A stretch of 64,000 nt of DNA from UMGS1696 sp964558485 (GTDB lineage Bacteria; Bacillota; Clostridia; Oscillospirales; CAG-272): positions 21,578 to 85,577 of the forward strand of contig CAZLED010000003.1 in the NCBI GenBank assembly GCA_964558485.1, given 5' to 3'. The notes beneath the pieces were generated by a model. It was given only the letters and a program-made list of their open reading frames with translations. It was not told where the DNA came from and ran no database searches. Every line of letters starts with the position of its first letter. Position 1 is the first letter of the stretch. This document shows, in pieces, positions 1 to 8,206 of this stretch. The translations under genes and the position numbers were made by a program.

Positions 1-1
1 G

Positions 2-52
2 GATTACGAACGTAACCTCAGTACTACTACCGTAACCTGCAAGAAAGGATGA
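2..52 (+). CDS. C-terminal tail of an upstream gene (partial)
   Basis: In this frame sixteen codons run without a stop from position 2 and end in TGA at 50-52, overlapping the maf start codon as ATGA. This looks like the end of a gene cut off by the window edge and translationally coupled to maf. Sixteen residues are too few to assign a family. Confidence 0.4.
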   Translation, partial: DYERNLSTTTVTCKKG

Positions 53-657
53 AAAAAAGAAAAATGGAACAAATGAAGGATAAGCTGGTGCTGGCTTCCG
101 GGTCTCCCAGACGGCACGAAATACTGGATACGGCAGGGCTGCCCCATGTGGTGCGGGTGTCCCATGTTGACGAATCGACGGTGTCGTACTGTGTGGGAAA
201 GCCGGAAGAATACGTCATGGCACTGGCAGAGCTCAAGGGCAGCGTGGTACCGCCAATGGACGGGGAAGTGGTGCTGTCCGCCGATACCGTGGTGTATGTG
301 CCGGAGACCAAAGAAGTGTTGGGCAAACCCAAGGACCACGACGACGCTCTGCGGATGTTTTACCTGATGTCCGGCAAGACCCATAAGGTCATCACCGGTG
401 TGTGCCTGCAGGACTGGACGGGACAAAAGATCACCTTTGCCGCCACCACCGAGGTCACATTCCGACCCTTGGACGAGGACGAGATCGAACACTATATCCG
501 GACCGCAAACCCCTACGATAAGGCAGGTGCCTATGGGATCCAGGAGGAAGCCTGCGTCTTTGTACGGGAGATCCGTGGAGAATATACCAATGTCGTGGGA
601 TTGCCCATCACTGCCGTGTACGAGGCACTGCGAAAAATGGAGGACGAGCGTACATGA
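49..657 (+). CDS. maf: Maf family nucleoside triphosphate pyrophosphatase
   Basis: Cytosolic Maf/YhdE-type enzyme that hydrolyses non-canonical or modified (d)NTPs to NMP and pyrophosphate. The family opening LVLASGSPRR is at residues 11-20, the catalytic Asp region VLSADTVVY is near residue 75, and KAGAYGIQEEA follows near residue 155. At 202 residues it has normal length. The start at 49 overlaps the preceding stop as ATGA, which favours it over the internal ATGs at 64 and 73; AAAGG sits directly before it. It ends in an ATGA overlap with mreB, the maf-mreB-mreC-mreD order known from Firmicutes, where Maf is linked to septation. Only the family call is read from sequence; the substrate is not. 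Confidence 0.93.
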   Translation: MKKRKMEQMKDKLVLASGSPRRHEILDTAGLPHVVRVSHVDESTVSYCVGKPEEYVMALAELKGSVVPPMDGEVVLSADTVVYVPETKEVLGKPKDHDDALRMFYLMSGKTHKVITGVCLQDWTGQKITFAATTEVTFRPLDEDEIEHYIRTANPYDKAGAYGIQEEACVFVREIRGEYTNVVGLPITAVYEALRKMEDERT

Positions 658-1655
658 AAAGCATCGGGATCGACCTGGGTACCGCCAATACCCTGGTCTA
701 TATGAAAGGACGCGGCATCGTGCTGCGTGAGCCTTCGGTGGTGGCCGTGGAAGCCAAAAGCCGGAAGGTCGTGGCAGTGGGCAGCGAAGCCAAAATGATG
801 CTGGGCAAGACCCCCGGCTCCATCGTGGCCATGCGTCCCTTGAAGGATGGGGTCATCGCCGAATTCGATATCACCGCCGCCATGCTCCACCACTACTTCA
901 AAAAAATATCCGGCAATACCATCATGAGCCGACCCAAGGTCATGATCTGTATCCCCTATGGCGTCACCGAAGTGGAACGCCGTGCCGTGGAGGACGTGAC
1001 CCTGGAGGCCGGTGCCCAGTCGGTGGCGCTTATCGAAGAACCCATCGCAGCAGCCATCGGCAGTGGTCTCCGTGTGGACGACCCACGGGGCTGCATGATC
1101 GTCGATATCGGCGGCGGTACCACCGAGGTGGCCGTACTGTCCCTGGGTGGCATCGTCCTGTCTACATCCCTGCGCATCGCCGGTGACGAGCTGGACGAAG
1201 CCATCATTGCCTACATCAAACGCCGGTACAATATCCTCATCGGGGACGTGACCGCCGAGATCCTGAAAAAGCGCATCGGCAGCGTCCACCCGGCAGCCGA
1301 CCGTGGTTCCATGAGCGTGCAGGGTCGGAATCTGCTCAACGGCCTGCCTGCCATCGTGTCCATTTCCTCTGCGGAGATCCGGGAAGCCATGAGCGATCAG
1401 GTGGAGCATATCGTGGAAAGCATCCGTACCACACTGGAAAATACCCCACCGGAGCTGGCATCGGATATCTACGACACCGGCATCATGCTGTCCGGCGGCG
1501 GCGCTATGCTGGCTGGATTGGATCTGCTGATCTCCCGGATCACGGGCATCCGTACCGTGGTTGCCAAGGGCCCCATCGACTCCGTTGTCATCGGCATCGG
1601 TCGGTGCATCGAAACCGAAGGACTCCACGGCAGCATCCGGTACCGGACACGATGA
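654..1655 (+). CDS. mreB: Rod shape-determining actin homologue MreB
   Basis: Bacterial actin that forms membrane-associated filaments and steers lateral peptidoglycan synthesis by the elongasome. The phosphate-1 motif IGIDLGTANTLVY (residues 4-16), phosphate-2 MIVDIGGGTTEVAVLS near 147 and the adenosine motif MLSGGGAML near 280 are all present. Its 333 residues match the family length. The start overlaps the end of maf by four bases, so the two are probably co-translated. The next gene, mreC, begins only 191 bp later, after a 7-bp-period repeat, an unusually loose join for this operon. Confidence 0.97.
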   Translation: MKSIGIDLGTANTLVYMKGRGIVLREPSVVAVEAKSRKVVAVGSEAKMMLGKTPGSIVAMRPLKDGVIAEFDITAAMLHHYFKKISGNTIMSRPKVMICIPYGVTEVERRAVEDVTLEAGAQSVALIEEPIAAAIGSGLRVDDPRGCMIVDIGGGTTEVAVLSLGGIVLSTSLRIAGDELDEAIIAYIKRRYNILIGDVTAEILKKRIGSVHPAADRGSMSVQGRNLLNGLPAIVSISSAEIREAMSDQVEHIVESIRTTLENTPPELASDIYDTGIMLSGGGAMLAGLDLLISRITGIRTVVAKGPIDSVVIGIGRCIETEGLHGSIRYRTR

Positions 1656-1846
1656 GGGAAAGGCAGAAGTGAGAGGGCAGAGGTCAGAAGTTAGAAGTTA
1701 GAAGTCAGACGTACGAAAATGCAATGCAAGTGTGGGGCAGAGGTTAAAGCGGGCGTTTGTGTAAGGACACGGAAATGTACCTGTGAAGCATGAAGTATGT
1801 TGGAAACGTTCGTGCTTGACCGCTCTGTTCTAAAAATAAACCAATT
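1656..1846. other. mreB-mreC gap with AGAAGTY microsatellite
   Basis: This 191-bp gap holds a degenerate 7-bp repeat (AGAAGTT/AGAAGTC/AGAGGTC) at about 1675-1708. The same motif occurs at 8090-8112, 34151-34172 and 55366-55424. No terminator or convincing promoter is visible, so transcription probably reads through. Confidence 0.6.
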
Positions 1847-2683
1847 ATGAAACAGTTTTTCAAAAATCGATTTTTCTATATCATGACCGTGCTGGCGCTG
1901 CTGGTGACCATCGTACCCATGGTGTTTTACCAGATGGGCGTGTCCTTTGTGTTCCGGGATGCTGTGAACGTGCTGCTGACGCCCATGCAAAAGGTCTTCC
2001 AGGCGGCCGTGGATGCGGTGGACGGATTTGCTGCCTACTTCTACAAATTCGACGATCTGGTGGAAGAGAATATCGCCTTGAAGGAAGAGGTGGCAGAGCT
2101 GCAGGCCCAGATCTACGACAACCGGGAAATGGAAGAAATGTACGCCTGGATGAGCGGCTTCCTGGAAATGAAACGGCAGCACATGGACTACAGCATGACC
2201 GAAGCCTCTGTCACCGGTCGGGCCAGCGGTACCTATTCGTCGATGCTGAAGCTGGACGTGGGCACCGGCGCCGAGATTGCCATCGGTATGCCCGTGGTCA
2301 CCGAATCCGGCATCGTGGGGCAGATCACCGAGGTGGGCTACAGCTCCTCGATGGTGACGACACTTGTCGAAGCCCAATCCGCCATCGGTGCCTACGTGGA
2401 GCGGACCGGTGAGGCCGGTATCGCCCAAGGAGACATCCAGCTGACGGAAAAGGGACTGGTGAAAATGGAGCTGTCGTCGGATACCGCCACGCAGATCGGC
2501 GACCGGATCCTGTCTGCCGGCACCGGGGACGTGTACCCACGGGGACTGGTCATTGGCTACGTGCAGTCCATGGAGGTCAATCCCTACACCCGGACAAAAA
2601 CCGTGTACATCCAGTGCGCCGTTGCCACCGCCGGACTGAGCCACGTGATGATCCTGACCGACTTTGCGTTATCCGTAAAGTAG
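1847..2683 (+). CDS. mreC: Rod shape-determining protein MreC
   Basis: Elongasome scaffold that links MreB and MreD to penicillin-binding proteins outside the membrane. A short basic N-terminus precedes a membrane segment at about residues 9-35. Next comes a coiled-coil region (about 60-105, FDDLVEENIALKEEVAELQA) and the MreC beta-rich core with GMPVVTESGIVGQI near 145 and the closing sequence GLVIGYVQSME. At 278 residues the length is typical. No Shine-Dalgarno sequence is visible before the ATG at 1847, unlike nearly every other gene here, so expression may depend on read-through from mreB or the true start may be further inside. Confidence 0.93.
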   Translation: MKQFFKNRFFYIMTVLALLVTIVPMVFYQMGVSFVFRDAVNVLLTPMQKVFQAAVDAVDGFAAYFYKFDDLVEENIALKEEVAELQAQIYDNREMEEMYAWMSGFLEMKRQHMDYSMTEASVTGRASGTYSSMLKLDVGTGAEIAIGMPVVTESGIVGQITEVGYSSSMVTTLVEAQSAIGAYVERTGEAGIAQGDIQLTEKGLVKMELSSDTATQIGDRILSAGTGDVYPRGLVIGYVQSMEVNPYTRTKTVYIQCAVATAGLSHVMILTDFALSVK

Positions 2684-2763
2684 CGTTACGATAAAGCAGT
2701 CGGGACACAGAGCATGAACCCATCGTCACGATCCATACGAAAACCATAGAAAGGAGACGACCC

Positions 2764-3336
2764 ATGAAACTGCCGGAATCCCTGCAGGAGAACCTGCGTG
2801 GCTGGCGACTGCGTGCCTCCATCGAGATCGAACCCATCATTCGTGCGCTGGTCTGCCTGGTGCTGATCTCCTTTTTTGCCCTGCTGCAGACCACGCTGTT
2901 CGCCCGGTTTCGTCCCTTTGGTGCGGTGCCGGATCTGCTGCTGCCGCTGGTGGTGGCCATCGCTATGACTGCCCGGGAAAAATGGGGTGCCGTCAGTGGC
3001 ATCATGGCAGCCTTTCTCATCGAATCCTTGGGCGGCGCATCGGTGACCATTCTGGCGCTGCTGTATATGCCGGTGGGCTATATCTGCGGCCTGCTGACCG
3101 TGTACTATTTCCGGGACGGTCTGGCGGTGCGTGCCCTGTATACCGTGGTGACGGCACTGGCAAAGGCGCTGTTCAATCTGGTGATCTTAGCCATGTCCAT
3201 GCCCAGCGTCAGCTTGCCCCAGGCATTCTGGTACGTGGTGATCCCGGAATTTTTTGCTACGGTGCTGTTTGCCTTTCTGCCCCATCTGGCGGTCAGGTAT
3301 GCGTTCCGGCTGACCGAAGGAAAAAAAGAAAAATAA
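2764..3336 (+). CDS. mreD: Rod shape-determining membrane protein MreD
   Basis: Multi-pass membrane partner of MreC. Residues 25-185 form about five hydrophobic segments, with the family-typical FRPFGAVPDLLLPLVVAIAM near 45-65 and KWGAVSGIMAAFLIES near 75. An N-terminal cytosolic stretch of about 25 residues is longer than in many homologues. GAAAGGAG lies eight bases before the ATG. It closes the mreBCD block; the penicillin-binding protein gene that often follows is absent and a dus gene comes next. Confidence 0.88.
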   Translation: MKLPESLQENLRGWRLRASIEIEPIIRALVCLVLISFFALLQTTLFARFRPFGAVPDLLLPLVVAIAMTAREKWGAVSGIMAAFLIESLGGASVTILALLYMPVGYICGLLTVYYFRDGLAVRALYTVVTALAKALFNLVILAMSMPSVSLPQAFWYVVIPEFFATVLFAFLPHLAVRYAFRLTEGKKEK

Positions 3337-3395
3337 GCTGCGCAGTGGGTCGTTTGTCCTGCTGCGTGACATCGTTTGATAAATAAAGGAAATAC

Positions 3396-4409
3396 ATGAC
3401 AAAAGAGATAAAATTGGTGCTGGCCCCTATGGCAGGGTACACAGACGGTCCCTTTCGGCGGATCTGTGTGGAGAACGGATGCCGGGAGACCGTCAGCGAA
3501 ATGATCTCGGCAGCGGCGCTCCACTACCGGGACAAAAAAACCGCCACACTGGCACGGATCCTGCCGGGTGAGGGCAGCGTGACCTTCCAGCTATTTGGAC
3601 ACGACCCCATCCTGCTGGCAGAAGGCGCCGAGATCCTGCTGACCGGTGGCTACGAAGGCTGCGCCTACGACCACGAACCGGCGGGGATCGATATCAATAT
3701 GGGTTGCCCGGTCCGCAAGATCACCTCCAATGGAGACGGCAGCGGCCTGATGCGTACCCCGGAGCTGGCGGCCAAGATCGTGGAAGCGGTGGCACCGGTG
3801 TGTCGGCAGCATGGCAAGCCCCTGTCCGTGAAGATCCGTGCCGGTTGGGACAAGGCTTCCATCAATGCACCGGAAATGGCGGTACTGCTGGCACAGGCCG
3901 GCGCCGATCGTGTGAGTCTCCACTGCCGCACGAAGGAAGAGCTGTACACGCCGGGCATCCATCTGGACGTGCTGGCCGATACCATCGCTGCCCTGCGGAA
4001 AGCTGCGCCTGCCTGTGAGATCGTGGGCAACGGCGACATCACCACCTGGCACGACGCCATGACCATGCTGGATATGGGCTGCGACGGGGTCATGATCGGA
4101 CGAGGCGCCCTGGGCGATCCCTGGATCTTTGGACAGATTCTGGAGGCTGCTGCCGGGAAAACGCCCCACGTGCCCACCGATGCGGAACGACGGCAAATGG
4201 CGGCACGACTGGTCCGGGAAGTAGTGGCAGAAAAAGGTGAGCATATCGGCATACGAGAATCCCGTGGACGTGCGGCGTATTTTATCCAGGGGATGCGTGG
4301 CAGTGCCAAAATGCGGGACAGACTGAACCATGCGGAAAGTCTGGATGCATTTTTGGCCATCTTGGAAATGCCGACAGAGAATACAGAAAAGGAAGACACA
4401 GAACTATGA
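3396..4409 (+). CDS. tRNA-dihydrouridine synthase
   Basis: FMN enzyme that reduces uridines in the tRNA D-loop using NADPH. Opening LAPMAGYTDGPFRRIC (residues 8-23) is the FMN-binding start of the Dus TIM barrel. DINMGCPVRKI near residue 98 is the conserved region; the catalytic cysteine of Dus enzymes lies just before or in this loop. IVGNGDI near 215 and GRGALGDPWIF near 240 are the phosphate-binding strands. Length (337) is normal. It overlaps the next gene by ATGA, so the two are coupled. The Dus subtype cannot be set from the sequence alone. Confidence 0.93.
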   Translation: MTKEIKLVLAPMAGYTDGPFRRICVENGCRETVSEMISAAALHYRDKKTATLARILPGEGSVTFQLFGHDPILLAEGAEILLTGGYEGCAYDHEPAGIDINMGCPVRKITSNGDGSGLMRTPELAAKIVEAVAPVCRQHGKPLSVKIRAGWDKASINAPEMAVLLAQAGADRVSLHCRTKEELYTPGIHLDVLADTIAALRKAAPACEIVGNGDITTWHDAMTMLDMGCDGVMIGRGALGDPWIFGQILEAAAGKTPHVPTDAERRQMAARLVREVVAEKGEHIGIRESRGRAAYFIQGMRGSAKMRDRLNHAESLDAFLAILEMPTENTEKEDTEL

Positions 4410-4999
4410 AAACAGAATGGAAAGGTGGGACCCTGCTTGCCCCGGTGCCGGCGGTCCTGGTCACGGTGGGAGACGCACAAAATGCCAACATCATCACCAT
4501 CGGCTGGACGGGCATTGTGAACTCAGAGCCACCCAAGACCTATGTATCCATCCGACCGGAGCGGTATTCCCACGGTCTTCTGCTGGAAAAGAAGGAATTT
4601 TGCATCAACCTGGTACCGGCGTCCCTGGCAGAGGTTTGCGACTACTGCGGTATGGTCACGGGACGGAAGGTGGACAAATGGGAAAAGTGCGGTCTGACCA
4701 AGGAAAAGGCTGCCACCATCGCCACGCCCCGGATCGCCGAAAGTCCCCTGGCGCTGGAATGCAAGGTCACGGATGTGCTGCACCTGGGTTCCCACGATAT
4801 GTTTTTGGCCGATATTACAAAAGTAGCACTGGATGAATCGCTGCTGGACGAAGAAGGACGGCTGGACATGGCACGTGCGAACCTGTGCTGCTACGCCCAC
4901 GGGACCTACTACGCCGTTGGGGAAATGCTGGGTCGGTTCGGCTACTCCATGGCAGAAAAGAAAAAGGGAAAAGATGCCGTGGTAAAAAAGAGAAAATAA
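4406..4999 (+). CDS. Flavin reductase family protein (FMN-binding split barrel)
   Basis: Predicted FMN-binding split-barrel protein. The N-terminal strands PVPAVLVTVGDAQNANIITI and IGWTGIVNSEPPKTYVSIRP (residues 11-50) are typical of the flavin reductase-like family, followed by FCINLVPASLAEVCDYCG. The C-terminus is a lysine-rich tail (AEKKKGKDAVVKKRK). It overlaps dus by four bases and could serve as a flavin or small-molecule reductase; the true substrate is unknown. AAGGAAGA precedes the start inside dus. Confidence 0.85.
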   Translation: MKTEWKGGTLLAPVPAVLVTVGDAQNANIITIGWTGIVNSEPPKTYVSIRPERYSHGLLLEKKEFCINLVPASLAEVCDYCGMVTGRKVDKWEKCGLTKEKAATIATPRIAESPLALECKVTDVLHLGSHDMFLADITKVALDESLLDEEGRLDMARANLCCYAHGTYYAVGEMLGRFGYSMAEKKKGKDAVVKKRK

Positions 5000-5025
5000 A
5001 AAGCCACACCTGGGCTGGGTGCAGC

Positions 5026-5130
5026 TTATTTTCGATAGAGGTCACTGTGGGAACCCGTTCTTGATAGGGTCAATTTGTAGTCTTTCAAAAACTGTCCAGT
5101 GGGCTTTACCGTAAGTTTTGTTTGTCTCAT
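5026..5130 (-). pseudogene. Truncated YafQ/RelE-type toxin remnant
   Basis: A 34-codon reading frame begins with ATG overlapping the antitoxin stop as ATGA, the join normally seen between a RelB/DinJ antitoxin and its YafQ toxin. Its first 20 residues (KLTVKPTGQFLKDYKL) resemble the start of YafQ-family mRNA interferases, which open with a short strand and then a basic QFKKDYK helix. The frame then diverges and stops, so the catalytic histidine-rich core is missing. I read it as a disabled toxin; the loss of the remaining 60 or so residues is inference from family length. Confidence 0.6.
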
Positions 5131-5405
5131 TTCTTCAGATCCGCAAACAGTGCATCCAGATCCGTGTAGCCGGGTACGGATGGATCGTGGGCAATCTGTT
5201 CGGCTTCCTGCAGTGCGGCCATGGTCTCTGCAGTGGGAACGTTTTCTTCCATGGCAAAGGGAATGCCGCCTTCTCGCAAAGACTGTTGTACGAAAATTTG
5301 AAAAGCCGTGGACATACTCATACCCAGATCGGCAAAAAGCTGCTCGGCCTGTTCCATGAGCTTTGTGTCCATGGAAATGTTGATATTTGTCATGTTTTCC
5401 TGCAT
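5127..5405 (-). CDS. RelB/DinJ family antitoxin
   Basis: Ribbon-helix-helix antitoxin: NINISMDTKLMEQAEQLFADLGMSMSTAFQIFVQQ (about residues 7-41) matches the RelB/DinJ DNA-binding domain, and the acidic C-terminal part (residues 55-92) is the usual toxin-wrapping region. GGGGAGGG lies before the start. The promoter at 5440-5468 overlaps an inverted repeat GTATAtatagTATAC at 5432-5446, a plausible autoregulatory operator. The downstream toxin is reduced to a 34-codon stub, so this antitoxin may be an orphan or act against a toxin elsewhere. Confidence 0.85.
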   Translation of the reverse strand: MQENMTNINISMDTKLMEQAEQLFADLGMSMSTAFQIFVQQSLREGGIPFAMEENVPTAETMAALQEAEQIAHDPSVPGYTDLDALFADLKK

Positions 5406-5431
5406 AGGGTAATCCCTCCCCTGATCCGAAT

Positions 5432-5468
5432 GTATATATAGTATACACCTTTTTCAGAAGATTTGCAA
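5432..5468 (-). promoter_or_regulatory. Promoter and inverted-repeat operator of the antitoxin
   Basis: On the minus strand TTGCAA (5463-5468) is followed after 17 bp by TATACT (5440-5445). The inverted repeat GTATA-TATAG-TATAC at 5432-5446 covers the -10 box, as expected for an autoregulated antitoxin. Confidence 0.6.
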
Positions 5469-5572
5469 TACACCAAACGTGAATTTTCCTATACCAATAT
5501 TTGATTATTTTTTGATCACCCACGATTTATATTTGTTTATGATAATCCATTATTGAAAGGAGTCCCCATTTT

Positions 5573-6712
5573 ATGAAGATCTTGATCCTGTCCGTGACGG
5601 CTGGGGAAGGGCACAATTCTACGGCCAAGGCGCTGCGGGAAGAATTCGAGCGGCAGGGTGCCGAGTGTACCGTTTTGGATACCTTCCAGTATATTTCCCC
5701 GACGCTGGCGAAGTTTTTGTCCGAGGGCTATCTGCTGGTGACGGAGAAAGCCAAGCACGCCTACAAAGTGGGCTACCGGCTGGCAGAAAAGCGCAGAGGC
5801 ACCGAGACCGCTACCACACATCTGGTGGATATGGCATTTGCCGGGGACATTGTGGACTTCATTGGCAGCGACGACTATGGCGTGATCCTGTTTACCCATC
5901 CCTTTGCCGGCATGATTTTAGACTACCTGAAAGAGAAAAAAATGCTGTCCCTGCCCACCGTGGGGATCCTGACCGATTTCACCTTTCACCCCTATTGGGA
6001 AGACTGCACCCGGAACGACTATGTGATCACACCGGCGGCCGGTCTGCTGCTCCAGGGACTGCGGAAGGGTTTTCGTGCAGAGCAGATCCTGCCCTATGGG
6101 ATCCCGATCCGACCGGATTTTCTCACCACACTGTCCAAGGAAGCGGCAAGAGAAAAGCTGGGTCTGGCAAAGGACAAAAGGACCATTCTGATCATGGGTG
6201 GCTCCATGGGCTACGGCAATATGGCTGCCACGGTGAAGGCCATCGATGCCATTCCCTATGATCAGGATTTCCAGATGATCGTGGTCTGCGGCAACAATCG
6301 GGAGATGAAGGACGAGATCGACAGCTTGGTCACCGCAAAGGCCCTGCGCCACACCGTGCTGACCACCGGCTTTGTGAACTACGTGTCCACGCTCATGGAT
6401 GCTGCCGACTGCATCGTCACCAAGCCCGGCGGCCTGACCACCTCCGAATCCCTGACCAAGGGACTGCCCATGATCATCGTCAATCCCATTCCCGGTCAGG
6501 AGCAGCGGAATACCGAATTCCTGCTGAACAACGGCGCCGCCTGTGCCGCATCCATCACCTGTCCCATCGATGAGTGCCTGTATCAGCTGCTTACGGCACC
6601 GGAACGACTGGCGTCCATGGAGCATTGTGTGCGGCTGTTGGCAGGAGATCACGCCACCGAAAAGGTCTGCCGCTTTGCCATGGATCTGGCTATGACACCC
6701 ACCATCGTGTAA
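5573..6712 (+). CDS. MGDG synthase-like processive diacylglycerol glycosyltransferase
   Basis: GT28-type glycosyltransferase of the MGDG synthase/UgtP group, which moves glucose or galactose from UDP-sugar to diacylglycerol at the inner membrane face. MKILILSVTAGEGHNSTAKAL at residues 1-21 is the family start. The C-terminal half carries the sugar-nucleotide site: ILIMGGSMGYGN near 205 and DCIVTKPGGLTTSESL near 282, then IIVNPIPGQEQRNTEFLLNNGAA near 305. Length 379 is normal. GAAAGGAG is nine bases before the ATG. It is a single-gene unit between divergent genes. The product lipid (glycolipid anchor for lipoteichoic acid or membrane lipid) is inferred. Confidence 0.88.
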   Translation: MKILILSVTAGEGHNSTAKALREEFERQGAECTVLDTFQYISPTLAKFLSEGYLLVTEKAKHAYKVGYRLAEKRRGTETATTHLVDMAFAGDIVDFIGSDDYGVILFTHPFAGMILDYLKEKKMLSLPTVGILTDFTFHPYWEDCTRNDYVITPAAGLLLQGLRKGFRAEQILPYGIPIRPDFLTTLSKEAAREKLGLAKDKRTILIMGGSMGYGNMAATVKAIDAIPYDQDFQMIVVCGNNREMKDEIDSLVTAKALRHTVLTTGFVNYVSTLMDAADCIVTKPGGLTTSESLTKGLPMIIVNPIPGQEQRNTEFLLNNGAACAASITCPIDECLYQLLTAPERLASMEHCVRLLAGDHATEKVCRFAMDLAMTPTIV

Positions 6713-6746
6713 CGATACCGATAATTAGAAATATACAGAAAGTCGA

Positions 6747-8084
6747 ATGCCTATCTTGCAACCAAAGAAATTACCCATACCTGCGAAAGCCCTTGCCATG
6801 CTGCTCAGTGTCCTGCTGACCGGATGCACCACAGTACCGGTGGTGGAAACTGCTTTTACCGCAGGTACCGCACAATCCCAGACGGAAAATACAGCCGCCG
6901 AAGAATCGTTTCAAGAATCGGTACCTTCCGAAGTCGCCGAACCCATACCGGAGGCACCCACCGGGGAAGCGTTGGCAGCAGCGATCACGGCACTGCCGGC
7001 GGATGACAGCCTGCGCCAGAGCGACGTAGCCGATGTGCTCACTGCCGAAAACCTGGATACCCTGTCGCCGGAGATCCGCACCAGCCTGTGGGAAGCGCTG
7101 GCCGATTGTCCCTCGCTGACCGCCTACCGCAGTCGGTTCCACCGGATCACCGGATACACCTTCCATGCCTGGCGTGTGGTGCTGGTCGGGTCAAGTCCCA
7201 TCACGGACTACACCGACGGACAGGCCACGCTGGTCTTCACCGGGGACGTATGCCTGGGAGACCAGTGGTACAACATGGTCTCCTATCACCAAAAGGGTGA
7301 CGACATCACGAACCACTTCTCCGACACCGTCCGTGGCTGGCTGTCGTCGGCGGACATCACGCTGATGAACTGCGAATGTACCCTGTCCGACCGGGGTTCT
7401 CCGACGCCAAATAAGCTGTACACCTTCCGTGGCAAGCCGGAGAACGCCGGTATCTTCACGGAATTGGGTGTGGACATTGTGTCTCTGGCCAACAACCATG
7501 CCCACGACTATGGCGAAGACGCATTTCTGGATACCATGACCGCACTGGATGAAGCTGGTGTTGCCTACGTGGGTGCCGGAGAAAACCGGAACGAAGCCAT
7601 GGCGTACAAAAGCTTTGTGGCTGAGGGCATGAAGATCGCCTACGTGGCTGCCTCCAATGCGGAAAAATATCGCCTGACCCCCGGTGCCACCGACACGACC
7701 CCCGGCATCCTGCTGATGTACGACGAGACCGACGTGCTGACCGCCATCGATACGGCAGCCAGGGAAGCGGATGTGGTGGTGGTCTATGTCCATTGGGGCA
7801 CGGAAAATTCTACCGCCGTCAATGCCGACCAGATCGCCAAGCGGGACCGGTTCATCGAGCACGGTGCAGACCTGATCATCGGCTCCCACCCCCACGTATT
7901 GCAGCCCTGGGAAGTGGTGGACGGCGTACCGGTGGTGTATTCTCTGGGCAACTTCTGGTTCAATATGGAAACGGTGGACACGGCCATCGCTTCGGTGGAC
8001 GTATCGCTGACCGAAAGCGGCACCACAGCGGACTGCACGGTGTATGCCTGTACGCAAAGCGGCGGCGCAGTGGTGGAGAAATAA
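6747..8084 (+). CDS. CapA family lipoprotein (metallophosphatase fold)
   Basis: Secreted lipoprotein: hydrophobic core at residues 11-25 ends in the lipobox LLTGC. A Ser/Glu/Thr-rich linker (30-75) and a helical region (75-140) follow. The PGA_cap domain starts at LVFTGDVCLGD near 155 and shows NCECTLSDRG, VSLANNHAHDYG, VYVHWGTEN and GSHPHVLQPWEVVDGVPVVYSLGNFWFN, the metal-ligand motifs of CapA/PgsA proteins of poly-gamma-glutamate systems. No capsule synthase genes are nearby, so a poly-glutamate role is not supported here. A second CapA-like lipoprotein lies at 43098-44315. Confidence 0.87.
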   Translation: MPILQPKKLPIPAKALAMLLSVLLTGCTTVPVVETAFTAGTAQSQTENTAAEESFQESVPSEVAEPIPEAPTGEALAAAITALPADDSLRQSDVADVLTAENLDTLSPEIRTSLWEALADCPSLTAYRSRFHRITGYTFHAWRVVLVGSSPITDYTDGQATLVFTGDVCLGDQWYNMVSYHQKGDDITNHFSDTVRGWLSSADITLMNCECTLSDRGSPTPNKLYTFRGKPENAGIFTELGVDIVSLANNHAHDYGEDAFLDTMTALDEAGVAYVGAGENRNEAMAYKSFVAEGMKIAYVAASNAEKYRLTPGATDTTPGILLMYDETDVLTAIDTAAREADVVVVYVHWGTENSTAVNADQIAKRDRFIEHGADLIIGSHPHVLQPWEVVDGVPVVYSLGNFWFNMETVDTAIASVDVSLTESGTTADCTVYACTQSGGAVVEK

Positions 8085-8206
8085 GAAGTCAGAAATTAGA
8101 AGTCAGAAGTACAAGGCGCTTGCTGAAAAATAAATAATTATATTAGAGATAGCTTATCTGCTTTCAAAAAAGCATAATTCAAAAATCACAAAAAAGGATA
8201 ACAATC

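Noticed and set aside
531..1628. Long minus-strand frame of about 365 codons opposite mreB
   Set aside because: It is a shadow of mreB: His/Asp/Gly-rich composition, no ribosome site and no family resemblance.
6747..8084. Poly-gamma-glutamate capsule locus based on the CapA-like gene
   Set aside because: No capB/capC or pgs synthase homologues are near either CapA-like gene.
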